Positions 10,224 through 21,763 of a stretch of 64,000 bases of DNA are shown here, in pieces. The DNA comes from Cocos nucifera. Taxonomy: Eukaryota; Streptophyta; Magnoliopsida; Arecales; Arecaceae. Location: the NCBI GenBank assembly GCA_006176705.1, contig QRFJ01003350.1, positions 1 through 64,000 of the forward strand, read 5' to 3'. The position numbers and the translations under genes were made by a program. The notes under the pieces were generated by a model. It saw nothing but the letters and a program-made list of their open reading frames with translations. It ran no database searches and was not told where the DNA came from. Every line of letters begins with the position of its first letter. Position 1 is the first letter of the stretch.

Positions 10224-11699
10224 ATGCATTAGGTTTTGTAAAACCCTCTAATTAAAATACGCTGCGTCCAAAGTGCACTAAAATTCCCACATGCACATGA
10301 ATTCTAATTTGATTCATAATATAAGGTATATAATCAAGAAGCATTAACATAGATGTACTTGATCTGTAACATCTATGTTCATCAGATCAATTAGAAGATG
10401 GTCAGTAATCTAAAAGCATTAAGATCAGATTTATATACTCCTCATGAATAAAATTTAAAAATAATCACACTGAATATTGCATCAAAAGAGTGGCTATACC
10501 TTAGCCTTAGTAAAAGAAAATTTAGTTCATGGTAATAAGTTCAAAAATAACAAATAAAATAAAAAGCATAAAAAAATTAGACTGTTTGATTGCTGAAATT
10601 GATTCTCTGTTGCTCTTTATGTGGAGAACTTGGCGAAGAAGAAGATGCTCCTTGATTGATATCTTGATTGTCGAAGAAAAATTCTTTTTTATTTCTCACA
10701 AATCACTCTTCTCTTTCTACCTCTCTCCTCTCTTTCTTTTTGTTTTTCTTTTTTTTTTAGCTCTCTCCCTTTTTCTCTTTTTCTCTGACTTCCCTCTCTC
10801 TCTCTCTGTCTCTCTCTATCTCTCTCTCTCCCTGTCTCTCTCTTTCTCTCTGATTTTTTTTCATGGCAACAATAGGTTTTTATAGATAAAGAATTTGATT
10901 TCCCTCCAAAATTCATCAAAAATTAGGTTTAAGACTCCCAAAGCAACTCAAACTAAGATCTGAATAATTTTGCCCGTTAGATGTCGATCAAATGGTTCAA
11001 AAACTACTCAAAACCCCTTAAAATAACCCAGATCAAGTCAGATTTAAAGCCAGCCATTGGATCAACCATTGGATCAAATCTGGACCGTCCGATCGTGTAG
11101 AAAGAAGCCTTCTGATCTTTAGTTTAACGTCGGAATGAATCTCAGCAGTTGGATCTCGACCAAAAGCTATGGATGCCGTCCATCAGCGCCTTCGTTTCGG
11201 CCATCCGATCGAGTTTCAGTGAAAACCGCCTGTTGGATCAGCCAAAATTCCCAAATTGCCCTCCGTGGACCATGCGCGAGTTCAGTGTTGCGTGGATCGC
11301 CACATTCTTCAGCCAATCAGAGCACTTTTTTTGATGTGAAATGCCCGAAATACCCTCCGGATGGTCCGCCGTGAGTCGCAAAAAATGCTGACGTCATCCT
11401 GACGTCAGCGTTGCGTCGGTGGGTTGGTCTGCTATTTCGGTCAAACCGGGCAGAACCACTGAGTCGATTTTCTAAACTGATTTGAACCGAACTGGTTCTT
11501 TTTTTTTTTGAAATTCAATTCTGGGCTCGTTTGATGTCCATTTTGTCTGAAATTTATTTCATCTGAATCAGAAAAATAAGATCTTCATATTGGTGGCCTT
11601 CTTTTCTACATAAGATTAATAAAAATATTAATTTCTAGAAAATAGATTAATTTATTTTATAATTTAATAATTTTATTAGTATATTTTTATCACTTATCA
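10224..11699. repeat. Unclassified LTR-like repeat, right part
   Basis: This is the continuation of 2829-3230. It holds a pyrimidine block with a CT microsatellite (about 10795-10852). It also holds a GC-rich part with two TGACGTCA palindromes at 11389-11396 and 11400-11407, which are bZIP-type binding motifs. An AT-rich tail ends in TTATCA. The structure would fit an LTR read on the minus strand. The short frames at 10529, 10689 and 11135 look like chance. Confidence 0.35.
10795..10852. repeat. CT microsatellite
   Basis: An interrupted (CT)n run of about 58 bp inside a longer pyrimidine-rich stretch (10690-10860). Confidence 0.9.
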
Positions 11700-11714
11700 C
11701 TTCTTTAGAGAGGT

Positions 11715-13183
11715 GCTGAACCTCTCTAATTACCTCGGCAAAATGGTCCACATGATGGACGAGATGAAAAAAAAAAAGAGAGAAGAGAAAAAATGAAAAA
11801 GCTGAGCCGAGGAGTGAACGGAAGACCTAAGATGAAGGTCGATAAAAAAGCAGACACATACCCAAAGGAGAGATTCGTAGGAGTTCTTGATGTGAAAGGC
11901 ACCCCCGACCTCCTCGAAGGTTTGGACGTCGGCCGATAAGATGACCGACTTCAACAATGAACAGGCGACTCAGTAGTCACCGAGGCCCTTCCTCTTGTCC
12001 TCGGTATCCAAGGGAACTTCCCCCGGAGAGACACTCTTCGGAACATCGGATCCGCAGTTGGACATCCGGATGAAGATCTTTGGCCCACCCGAGCTTCTTT
12101 TGGAAGAGGATGCAGAAGGTTGGAGGACGGACTCTCCTGGACCTATGGACCAAAGCGGCGTCATAGCCTTCACCGACGCCTTCTCCTTCCTCGGGGCATT
12201 GGCCGCTCTCGAGGAACCTCCTATCGTGGGCTGCGCCAGGACAGCCTCGGTTCGAGCGCATTAGGGGCCACGACTGCGCTGGTCTTCCTCTTCTTCGCCA
12301 TCCGACAAAGAGCTTCAAGGTCGGATGGGTTCATCATTGAACAAAAAAATACAAGATTCGGTCAATGATAATGACAAGAAAAGAAAAGATGATCCAAACA
12401 AAATCGCATGAGAACACTTACTCCTCGGGTCAGTTGGAATTAGTCCGACTTGAAATAAGTTCTCCTCGATAAGAAATCTAGACAACGGAAGAGGAGCAAG
12501 ACTAAAGATTTGACTCAAGACCTCCTCCTCAGCTTTAGATAGTATTGGAGGTCTAATAGCCGACCTATGAGGTTGCCCCCATGATGTGCTAAAATCCCAT
12601 GGTTGCTCGACCGACACAAAAAAGAAGCACTCTTCTAGTTATGCATCGAGGAAGGAGCGCCTCGAAAAAGATGGTATCCTCTTCGAGGAGAAGTGTACCA
12701 CCATCCGACCTCCATCGGATGCTCCTTTAAAGTGAAGCAGGCTCGGAGAAGACGGGAGGTAGGCTCGATTTTGAGGAGGAGGGAGTGGGTGAAGAAGCCT
12801 AAAATCGATTGCCAGGAGTTCGGCACCAAACAACAAAAGCTAATTCTATACAGGTTCAAAAGCTCGACAATTAAAAAATAAAACGGCAACCTAAGGCCGG
12901 CCTTTAACAATTCCTCGTAAATACCGATCTATCCAGGCCGAGGAAGAGCTATATGCTCCCCAGGACCGACGACCTCTAACTTGAAATCACCGGGGACATG
13001 GTACGTCATCCTAATAACTTGCAGGTCCTCCAAAGTGAGGACAGAATCTATTCTGAAAGGGCCGTAGTCCGAAACTTTATGTTCCTCAGATTGGCCTGGA
13101 GAACCAACTACCTCGAAACCGTGGTCCTCGCCAGAAGGGTTATCTGAGCTCCAAGAAGATCGGGACAGACTAGATTGATTCAT
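11715..13183 (-). pseudogene. Antisense ORF of Tat element, putative gypsy-type transposon domain (Transposase_28-like)
   Basis: The minus-strand frame opens with MNQSSLSRSS at 13183. It continues through LQVIRMTYHVPGDF, IYEELLKAGLRLP, LVPNSWQSILGFF, RLLRACFTLKEHP and GWWYTSPRRGYHLF, the succession typical of the plant putative gypsy type transposon family (PF04195). Two stops interrupt this frame. A frame change near 12610 leads to IRPPILSKAEEE and LIEENLFQVGLIP. GTAAGT near 12418 could be a splice donor. Later parts read KKRKTSAVV (about 12290) and LKSVILSADVQTFEEVG with NSYESLLWV (about 11957-11860), so several exons are likely. The biochemical role of this family is unknown. Confidence 0.7.
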
Positions 13184-13604
13184 GAGTACGAAGGAGACTG
13201 ATCTAAAGGGCGAGGAGGCCGAACAACAAGGGGAGTTAAGATGGGATCGACAGTAGCTCGGCTGAGTCCGAGCTATTCCTCACGTAAAGTACCGAAGTTC
13301 ATCCTTTAAGCAACAGTAGCAATCAAAAGAGTAATACAGATCCTATTTATAAGAGGCATGGACGGCTCCGATCTACTTCCATTTCATCTACCCTCTTAGA
13401 TCTTCGTCAGGTGTCAGATACCCATTGGTCAAGATGGATAAACATGGAGCAAAGCAATGGATGGTTAGATTTCATGGCTGATGGACTTCTCCTAATCTTG
13501 TCATGCTACAGATCTCCAACACTGCAATGCGGGCACGATTTGAAGATCGGCCTCGGCTTTGATAGAGTACTCATATCGGTCGCTCAGAGATAGATCGACC
13601 TCAT

Positions 13605-13619
13605 AAGTGGGGGGCAAAC
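13605..13619 (+). other. Polypurine tract of the Tat/Grande-like fragment
   Basis: AAGTGGGGGGCAAAC lies directly before the TGTTGTGGAATGG start of the LTR. Its plus orientation sets the orientation of the element, so the neighbouring ORF is antisense. Confidence 0.75.
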
Positions 13620-14293
13620 TGTTGTGGAATGGGGTTGGCATGGCCTCGACCTATTTAGGATCGACCGCCGACCTACCCTAATGGATCTTCTGAGCGAAAC
13701 AATGCGACACTTCGCCCATGGTTAGCTGTAGGTTGGCTTAAGCCAACTTACAATTTTGGTCGACCTACTGAAGATTGCCTCCTGGCAAAATGAGGTAGAC
13801 CTTCATACCTCATCCTCATCGAATTTAGGTCGGCCGTCGAGCTACGTGAATAGGCTCATAGCTCATCAATGACTGACCTACAACCATCCCTATTGAAACT
13901 GCGTCCTCTCCAAATTGAAAAACTCGGATAAAAAGGAATCTTTTGCAATCCTGTCTCCTAAGAAGGAAAGAAATCTCTCGAATCAATGTAGGATGATTAA
14001 CTTGGAAAGCTGTTAGAGTCCGAAATGGATACGACTCCAACTCCTCTCCTATAAATAAAAGAGCTTCGGAACCCTCCAGGTATGCTATTCAATTTGATGC
14101 TTTCTCTCCTCTTTGTTCTTCAATCTCCTAACTTGAGCGTTGGAGGGTCTTCACCAGAAAATACTCCGATGGAAATTTTATTGTAAGTGAATGGGTGAAG
14201 CTCTAGCAAACTTCGTTCTTGGCCTTATAATTCTCGACGGTCAAGCTCCTCCATTCTCATCGGCCGACCTTAAGTCAAGATCCAAGAATAACA
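13620..14293 (+). repeat. 3' LTR of Tat/Grande-like fragment
   Basis: The repeat starts TGTTGTGGAATGGGGTTGGC. It has a TATA box (CCTATAAATAAAAG, about 14049-14062) and, downstream, TTGAGCGTTGGAGGGTCTTC, the conserved signature near the R/U5 region of Tat LTRs. The end is set at AAGAATAACA (14293) by resemblance to other LTR ends. An alternative end is TGTAACA at 14335. No second copy is present in the window to confirm it. Confidence 0.6.
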
Positions 14294-14640
14294 GATGTCA
14301 TTACATGATCATTGCCTTATTCAGAAATTGTAACAAAAACTAGCATAGAGCTGGAGGAAGATTACATAATATGATTACGGCGGATTGCTAGGAGTGGGGG
14401 CAACTGCGGTAATATTCAGACTTACTGCAGCCTCGACTGGGCTTATTCCCGGACTTTGCTACGCGGTTATATGGGCGACCAAGGGCAGGTTGCTCGGTCT
14501 GCGATGCCTACGGCTCGGCTGGGCTTACTCCATCTCTTCCTCCACGTCCCCGTGCTTTAAAAAGACGGCTTTGGAAGCACTCGTGCTGCGGTTGCAGCCT
14601 TTATCTTTAGCATAACTAACGTCGGGTGGTCGCAACCTGC
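14294..14640. other. GC-rich unclassified segment with A-rich tail
   Basis: About 260 bp (14375-14640) are much richer in G and C than the flanks and end in an A-rich tail (ATAAAAATAAAAAATAAAAA). An open frame at 14385-14615 (76 codons) has no family I recognise, and no frame looks clearly coding. GC body plus A tail is what a SINE or retrocopy looks like, and a weak box A-like TTGCTAGGAGTGG occurs at about 14383. I see no clear box B and no target duplication. Confidence 0.3.
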
Positions 14641-17600
14641 CTCTCCATAAAAATAAAAAATAAAAAAAATAAAAAATAATAATAAAAGAAAAAAATAGAA
14701 TACCGTCACGATATAGAAAAAAATTTTTAAAATAAAAATAACAAATCCAGCCTTCCGGACCTATCCTTTTGAGAATAAAAAAATTATCAAAAAATTTATA
14801 TTTTTTGAATAAATATTTTAAAATAATATTTAGATTAAAAAAATAATTTATTTATATTTTTTATATATTAAAAAATAACTTAGAAATCTGTTATTCATGT
14901 TCTTTTGCATTACTAATTTTCTAGAAAGTTACTAAGTCTATCCATTTTTCTCATAATATCATTTACTATATAAATATTATCATATATAATAATATATTAT
15001 ATTATATTATATTAATATATATTATTATATATATAATATATTAAATTATTATATTACTATATATTATTATATTATTTTATATTATGTTAATATCTCATAT
15101 TAATATAATATAATATATATTATTATATTATCATAATATTTATATTATATTATATTATAATAATATATATTATTATATTATAATAATATATTATAATATG
15201 TGATATTATTATTATATTATATTATATTATGTTAATATCTTAAATCATATATATTATGATATATAATAATATATGATTACATTATTATTATAGTATTATA
15301 TTATCATAATATTTATAGTTATTATATTAGTATATATTATTATATATAAAATATATTATATTACTATTATGCTATATAAATATTATTATATATTATATTA
15401 TATTATATTATATTATTATAGTATATTATATTATGTTAATATCTTATATTAATATAATATAATATATATTATTATATATAATAACAAATTATTGTATTAT
15501 TATTATAGTATTATATTATCATAATATATAATATTATAATATTATAATATAATATTCTATATCATATTATAATATATTATACTATAATAATAATATATTA
15601 TAATATATCTAATATAAATTAATATTAATATATATATATTATTATTATAAGGTTATGAGTATAGTAGGAATGAATTAAAAGAATTAATTTTTTTGTTGAT
15701 GAAAAATGATAAACTAAGATTTTTTTAGGTAAATGTTATCTAAAAAAATAATTTTTTTATCTTAAAAATATAAAAATATAGATAAAATTGATCAATAAAA
15801 AAATTAATAATTAATTTTTTATGAGATATTTATCTATAAAAAAAAATTTTCTAGATATTAATTTTTTTATTCTAATAATATTTTAAATATATATATATAT
15901 ATATAGTTTTTAAAAATATTCCTTGCATAGTGCAGGTACCATCTATAAGTTTTCTTAAAAATATAACATTACATTTATGCGCACACAAATAAAGCTTTAG
16001 CATATTGTATCTAAGACTTATTAAGTTGTCTTTTTTTCCTTATTTAAAAAGGATTATTCCCAAATTTCTTCTTTTTTCCGTAAACAAATTTCGTCATTTT
16101 TTGTTGGGTGGTGACCGGAATAAAATATTGGTGGTCATCATATATGAAAATAATTATCTAGCTCAATAAATATTAATTTATAGAAACGTTTTTTGATCCA
16201 AAATAGGTTTTTTACTTTTTTGACCGTGTGCCGATCATAATGACCCCATTCCCCGTATTAACGAATGCCAAACTGTCAAATCAAATGTTTGAAAATTAAT
16301 TTTAAATAATATTTAAAACTGTAAATTATATTTAGATAATATTAATAATAAATAAAATTATTTTTTTTGTTAATAAATAATTTTTTACTACTAAAATAAT
16401 CGAAAAAGAAAAAATTCTCAATAATACTATAATAGTAACGATAATATTAATCAATATGATCCGTAACCATCAAAAATTTTAAAAACTAAAAATAATTAAA
16501 AACTTTTGAATTTAATATCTCTCTATTTAATAAATAAATAATTTTAAAAAATTAAAAATTATTTAAATTAAATTTAAATTAATATAAATTAAGCAAATAT
16601 TAAAATTAATTTAGATTCCGAATTCAAATTAATTCAAAAATCTATCGAAAAAATTATTAAGATTTAATAAATTTCAAATCTAATTATAGTTAAAAAATCT
16701 TTATTTCAAATTAAGCAAACCTAATAATTAAATTAATTTTAAATAATTAAACCACAAATTATTTTTAATTTAATTCGACTTCGAATCCTATATTTGAATC
16801 CGAAGTCCTATTTGGAAGTAAAATGACTTTAAATTAAGGTTCTAATTGAAAGTAAAAATTAATTGAAATTAAAATCAATTTTAATTAAATTAATTTTTAA
16901 GCTATTTCTTAAAATCAATTACAAAATTTATCGTCTTTAATGAATCTAATTGATAATTTTTAACAAATTAAATTCTAATTAAATTTAATAGATTTATAAA
17001 TTCATCTCAAATTAAATAAGATCTAAATTAAATTGTATTTCATTATTCGAAAAATAATATTTTATAATTTAGTTCAAATTTGAGATTTAAATTAAAATTT
17101 AAATTTTGATTAAAATTATCAAAAAATCAAAATTTAAAATTGAGTCAATACTTCCTAGTAAAATTAGTCTATTTAATTTAAATCTAATTAAATTTAATCT
17201 GATTACAAATCAATTACAATATGAGAAAATGTTTTCAGTTTAGATTCGAACCGAATCCATTGAAATTCAATTCGAATCAATTCAAAATTGAATGTCTAAC
17301 TATCAGTCTTAAGTTACGAATTTAAATCAAATTATCCTAAAATTTAAATTAAGCCTAATTTTAATTTAATTAATTTAATTAATTAAAAAAAATAATAATT
17401 TAGGTTTTATTTGACAATTTCGAATTTTTAATTCAAAATCCTATGCAAACTTAATTCATTAACTTTGAATCCAATATTTATTTAGATATGTTAAATCTAA
17501 AAAGTCCCTCAAATTAAGTCTAAGCCTAATTAAAAAGAATATTTTAAATCAGATTTAAGATTTGAATCGCATAAATTTTAAGTTTAAACATTTTAAATAA

Positions 17601-17780
17601 TCTCTTATTAATGTTTAACCACCCAAAAAATGATCAAACAACAACAAAAAAAATAATATTTTCCGATTTATCTAGGAAAAAAATATAAATAAAAGCAATG
17701 ATTTTAAGCGCCTGTAGATTTTTTAATTGCTAAAAGAATTAAAAAAAAAAATTATTTTTATAAAATTAAATATTAAAATC
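14641..17780. other. AT-rich DNA without recognisable genes
   Basis: About 3.1 kb of very AT-rich sequence. 14970-15650 is almost purely A and T with ATATTA-type repeats. 15880-15903 is an (AT)n run. 16290-17640 consists of AATTAAATTT-like text with many AATTCGAA words. I see no ORF over 60 codons that looks coding, no LTR pair and no terminal repeats. A short non-AT patch at 16080-16260 (GTGGTGACCGGAATAAAATA) is unassigned. Confidence 0.6.
14970..15650. repeat. TA-rich low-complexity block
   Basis: About 680 bp composed of ATATTAT, TATTATA and TAATATA words with almost no G or C. This is a degenerate microsatellite, prone to cruciform formation and to assembly error. Confidence 0.9.
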
Positions 17781-17798
17781 TAGCAATGGTCTTTTTTC
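17780..17798. mobile_element. Left scrap of DNA-transposon subterminal repeats
   Basis: CTAGCAATGGTCTTTTTTC abuts Sirevirus 1. Joined across that insertion to 33284 (ATATTAGCGACACC) it rebuilds the same motif pattern as AGCGATGGTATTTTG...TAGCGATGG at about 33422-33449. The insertion therefore split one subterminal repeat unit. 17794-17798 (TTTTC) is also the left target duplication of Sirevirus 1. Confidence 0.55.
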
Positions 17799-18574
17799 TG
17801 TTGTCCAGAGGTGAGCAACTCAAGAGGGAGGGTAATATTGGATTTATTAAAAATTTTAACTATTTACTTTCTAAATGGAAAGTTATGGTACTTTAAATAA
17901 ATCAAAATAGGGTGATGTTGTATGAAAATAAGACAGCAAAATTTTAACAAATCAACTTTGAAAGTTAAAAGATTATAAACTGCAAATTGAAAGGAAAAGA
18001 AGAAAGGAATAAGATCCTGCATTTAGAAACCCGCCTCTTGCTTTTTCAGAGCACTGAAATCTACAGTTTCTATCTTCCTAAGATCTTCGTTAGACGTCTT
18101 GAGTCTAACTCGAGACCTCTTGGTCTAGAAAATTGTAATTAAACTGCATTTAGGCATAAGGCAGTTACTCCGAGAGCCTTCTCGGAAAATATTTTGAGAA
18201 ATCATCAAAAATCTGCTTCCATGGAAAATTTAATAAAAAATTTTTATGCTTCAATACAAGGAGATACCCTCTTTTGTTTAAACTCCAAGCTTTGTTGGGG
18301 TCTTTTGTTTTGGTCAAAGAGCTCTCTTTCTTTTGAGATCTTTGAGAAGCCTCGGAAAGAGACCTTAAATCCTGCAAGATTCTTGAGTTTCTATAGAAAT
18401 TTTTTTCGATTTTTTTAGAAAAAGGCATGATTCTTCATTTTGAAAATATCCTCAAAAAAGACCTAATTTTATCCACTTTGATGAACACATGTCTTAGTTG
18501 GTAAATACTCAAACATTTTTAACTTGTTGGCCAATAGATTTTTTTTAAAAAAATCATATCTAATGGGATCAACA
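17799..18574 (-). repeat. 3' LTR of Sirevirus 1 (with internal deletion)
   Basis: In plus orientation it starts TGTTGTCCAGAGGTGAGCAA and ends AATGGGATCAACA. The counterpart LTR starts TATTGTCCAGAGATAGCAAT and ends CATGGGATCAATA. The outer parts align, but this copy is only 776 bp against 1493 bp. About 720-800 bp corresponding to roughly 32010-32815 are missing, with the junction near 18028. The retained block has the CGAGACCTCT/ACTCGAG palindromic words of the family. Confidence 0.8.
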
Positions 18575-18592
18575 TGTTTTTCCTTTTTTACA
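18575..18592 (-). other. Polypurine tract of Sirevirus 1
   Basis: On the minus strand AAAAAAGGAAAAACA directly precedes the LTR start TGTTGATCCCATT. A second purine-rich motif (rc of CTCTCCCTTTTTTATAAC) lies at about 18824-18841, in keeping with the multiple purine tracts typical of Sirevirus 3' regions. Confidence 0.65.
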
Positions 18593-18883
18593 ATGGAAAA
18601 TATGAGTATAATGCATAAAATAAATTTAATATATTTCAATAAATTAACTAGTATAAATCATGAAGTAATAATGTACATAATTATAAATGCATACTTCATG
18701 AAAGACTTCCACAAATATTATATACTCATATTAAGATCACTTTTGGGTTCAACTTAATGAGCATCAAGATACAAATATTAAAAACTTTGAGCATCAACTC
18801 TTCAAGTATATACTCAATATACTTCTCTCCCTTTTTTATAACATCAAAAAGCTCATGAAAAAAAATAATAAATCATCAAAATC

Positions 18884-18888
18884 AACAT
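18884..18888. repeat. Target-site duplication AACAT (left) of nested Tat element
   Basis: AACAT directly precedes the 5' LTR and is repeated at 28153-28157 directly after the 3' LTR. Confidence 0.95.
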
Positions 18889-19959
18889 TGTTGGGGATAA
18901 ACCCCGCTCCTGCCGAAGTCTAGTTTGATGCTCAGCCTAATGCAACCAGTAGCCACGAAAGAGCTTCAACAGATGGGTCTTAGCCAAACCCTTACAGCCG
19001 ACCGAACTACTTAGCGGCCGAGCTCCTTGGACTCCCAGCAGCCGGACTTTAGTCGAACCCCCAGCGGCCGAGCTTCTTCGAACCCATTCAGTCAGTCGAT
19101 CTACTTAGCGGCTGAGCTCCTTCAGACTCCTCAGCCGTCGAGCTCCTTCGGACTCCCAGCATCCAGACCGAACCGCTTTAGCCAGCCGAACTACTTAGCG
19201 GTCGAGCTCCTTGGACTCTCAGCAAACGGGCTTTAATCGAACTCAACCGCTGAGCTTCAGTCAGACTCCTGCAAGAGCTGAACTCTCTCTGCGTCGTTCC
19301 AGCCAGGCGCTTGCGGGAGTCGAACTCCCTCCAAGCTTCCTCTTCGGTCGGATTTCTTCAGGGGCCGGACTTCTCACCGACCGAGCTCCTACCAAACTCC
19401 CCAACGGTCGAGCCTTAGCCGCGTACCTTCAGCCAAATGCCTACGAGAGCCGAACTCCTTCCAAGCTTCCTCTTCAGAAATCCGAACTCCTTCGAAATGG
19501 GCACACGTCGAAGCCCTTCAACCCTTCAGTATCGAGACAGCTGCAGCCATCACCATCAGTCCGCCGCAAGCGATAGTGACCTACTATCAGGCTGCGATGG
19601 CTGTCACCATCAACCCGCTGCAGATGGTACCTTTCCATAAGACTGACTCCGCTAGACCTCGAGCGACCCACCAGCACGCGGCTACAGCTGTCATCATCAA
19701 GCTCCGCTATAAAAAGGACCCTCCAGATACGCAATCTCTAATATCTGATCTCTAAGCTCTCCTCTTCTTCTCCAAGCTCCGGAACTCATTTTCGAGCACT
19801 CCATTCCTATTGGCCAGAGCTGACTTGATCGTCGGAGGATCCTATCGGAGCCACTCCCCCATCGACTCCGGATGGGACTTTGCTTTGCAGGTCCCCAATG
19901 GCGACCTCATCGGCCTCCACTCCAATAGATTTCGACGACGACTAGATTCTGCATCAACA
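18889..19959 (+). repeat. 5' LTR of Tat element
   Basis: 1071 bp, starting TGTTGGGGATAAACCCCGC and ending TTCTGCATCAACA. The first 330 bp hold imperfect repeats of a GAACTACTTAGCGGCCGAGC-type unit with CTCCTTCGGACTC. A TATA box (GCTATAAAAAGGACC) is at 19707-19721, followed by the presumed R region. TCGGAGGATCCTATCGGAGC at about 19834 corresponds to the conserved U5 signature. Confidence 0.95.
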
Positions 19960-19980
19960 GATTGGCACTAGAAGGAGGGC
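19960..19980 (+). other. Primer-binding site of Tat element
   Basis: ATTGGCACTAGAAGGAGGGC starts one base after the LTR end. Tat elements commonly have a TTGGCGCTAGAAGGAGGG-like site here. The primer tRNA is not determined from sequence alone. Confidence 0.75.
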
Positions 19981-20017
19981 AACCCCAAACCTCCGAGGTT
20001 TTCTTATTCTTAAAGGA

Positions 20018-21760
20018 GTGCTCGATGATGATTCTTCTCTTCCCTCTCCGGAGATCTTCCTTTTCTCTCCCGAAGAGAAAATGCCTCCCAGGAGAGCTTC
20101 GACCCGACAATTAGCGGCCTCTGCGGTCCAATCCCGTTCAGATCCGTCCGCTCCTGCTCCAGCCCCGACAACCCAGGCTCACCTTGTAGCCATGGTGGAT
20201 GTGGAGTAGTTCAACCTGCTCATCCAGCAGCTTTGTGGTCTCACGGAGGCAGTACAGGCGGTGCAGGCCATGCACCAGTAGGCCCCAGTACCAGCTCAAC
20301 CAATGCGAGATTCTCCAGAGCCGTGTGGTCCAGTCTAGGGGTGATCGACATGGGCTACCCGACCTCCAATCCTCAAAAAGGGAAGGCAACGGAGGGAGAG
20401 CCCCTGCTCGGACCGTGGCTCGACCCAGGGTGAAGCTTCGTACCCATTCTACAAGAAAACCTTGGAGATCAGAGACCGCGAAGATCTCCTGGATCAAAGG
20501 CTCTTAGAAATGAGCCAACGAATCGAAGAACTTCATCACACTCCCTCCTCACGTCGTAATGACATCTGCACTGACCCTCCTTTTTCGCAGAAAATCATGC
20601 AGGAACCGGTCCCGCCGAACTTCAAGCTCCCGCAGTTCGAGAGCTACGATGGGACCACCGATTTGGTCGATCACTTGGAAGCCTTCTGAACAACGATGTT
20701 GCGTCATGGCGTGCTAGACGCTATCCTGTGTCGGGCTTTCTCCTCTACCCTTAAAGGAGCTGTCAGGAATTGGTACTCGACACTCAAGCCGAGTACCATC
20801 TTATCGTTTGACCAGATGAGTCAATAGTTCGTGGCCCACTTCATCAGTAGTCGGCGTCTACGCCGAGGTTTGGATTTCTTAATGGCCATCAAGCAGAAGG
20901 AGGGAGAACCCATCCGGGCGTATGTCACTCAATTCAATACTACCGCACTAGAGGTTTGGGACCTGGACCAGTCAGTCACCATGGCCACTCTCAAGGACGG
21001 CCTTCAGAAGAACGACTTACTGTTCTCCCTGAAAAAAAAGTATCCCAGGGATTTTGCCGACATGCTTGCTCGGGTCGAAAGTTATGCCCGACCAGAGGAG
21101 GCCTTCGAGGCTAAGGACGACGAAGCCAGTGGCAAGCGGCGAATTGACGAGCCAGGCAGGCCCACCGAAGAAAGGAAGCGGACCGAAGCTCGGCCGCATT
21201 CCCGGACTCCCCCTGATCGTGGGCGAGCCCAAACTCCCCCTCAGGCTCGGAGGCAGAGAATCCCCGACGGAAGGGTGCACCGAGGTTCCCCCAGCGTCGA
21301 AGTTCTCTCCGATGATGATGATTTCATAACTACGCCCCCCTTAACACCCCAAAGACTCAAGTATTGATGGAGATCTGGGAGCGACTTCCAAGACCGGAGA
21401 GAATGCATTCCCATCCTAGCAAGCGCAATCCCAACAAGTTCTACCTTTACCATCGCGACCATGGTCATGATACTGAGGAGTGCATCCAACTCCAAGATGA
21501 GATCGAAGAGCTCGTCAAGCGAGGCAATCTCGTCAAGCGAGGCAGACTTAGCCAATTTCTACGAAGACGGCCTGAGGAGAAGAAAGATCGGTTGAGAGCG
21601 TTACCACCAAGTAGGGCAAACCAGCAAGAAGATCGACTGCCCCTTGGCATCATCAACACTATCTTGGGGGGACTTCAGCAAGGGGAGGCCAGCGGACTCG
21701 AGAGATCGGTGAAGAGGTGGAGGACCATGGAACCCATGACCTTTACTGAGGCGGACGGCT
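20018..21760 (+). pseudogene. gag: Gag polyprotein, Tat element
   Basis: One frame from 20018 to 21367 shows a basic, proline- and alanine-rich N-terminus and then the retrotransposon gag core. Landmarks are FKLPQFESYDGTTDLVDHLEAF, FSSTLKGAVRNWYSTL, FISSRRLRRGLDFL and IKQKEGEPIRAYVTQFNTTAL. A charged linker (about 21130-21330) with many R, P and E follows. In-frame stops occur near 20207, 20279, 20336, 20342, 20687 and 20825, all TAG or TGA. A one-base indel in the C-run at 21335-21340 shifts the frame. The new frame carries LYHRDHGHDTEEC, the C-terminal Tat gag signature, with the first cysteine replaced by tyrosine. Gag would form the cytoplasmic particle. Confidence 0.9.
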
Positions 21761-21763
21761 AGG

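Larger units (their letters stand above)
11700..14293 (+). mobile_element. Tat/Grande-like gypsy element, 3' end only
   Basis: The segment holds an antisense ORF with a putative gypsy-type transposon domain (minus, 11715-13183), a plus-strand polypurine tract (13605-13619) and a 3' LTR from 13620. An antisense ORF between pol and the 3' LTR is known from Tat-clade elements such as Grande. The 5' LTR, gag and pol are absent: homology stops at about 11700, where the unclassified LTR-like repeat begins. Confidence 0.7.

Noticed and set aside
10689..10919. Minus-strand Arg/Glu-rich frame
   Set aside because: It is the reverse complement of a CT microsatellite.
2829..11699. Target duplication around the unclassified LTR-like repeat
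   Set aside because: CATAA at 2824-2828 and CTTCT after 11699 do not match, so I do not claim it as a confirmed solo LTR.
10224..14640. Host gene in the GC-richer stretch with frames at 11149, 11995, 12120 and 12693
   Set aside because: The stretch is explained by the antisense Tat ORF (conserved blocks on the minus strand) and LTR sequence.
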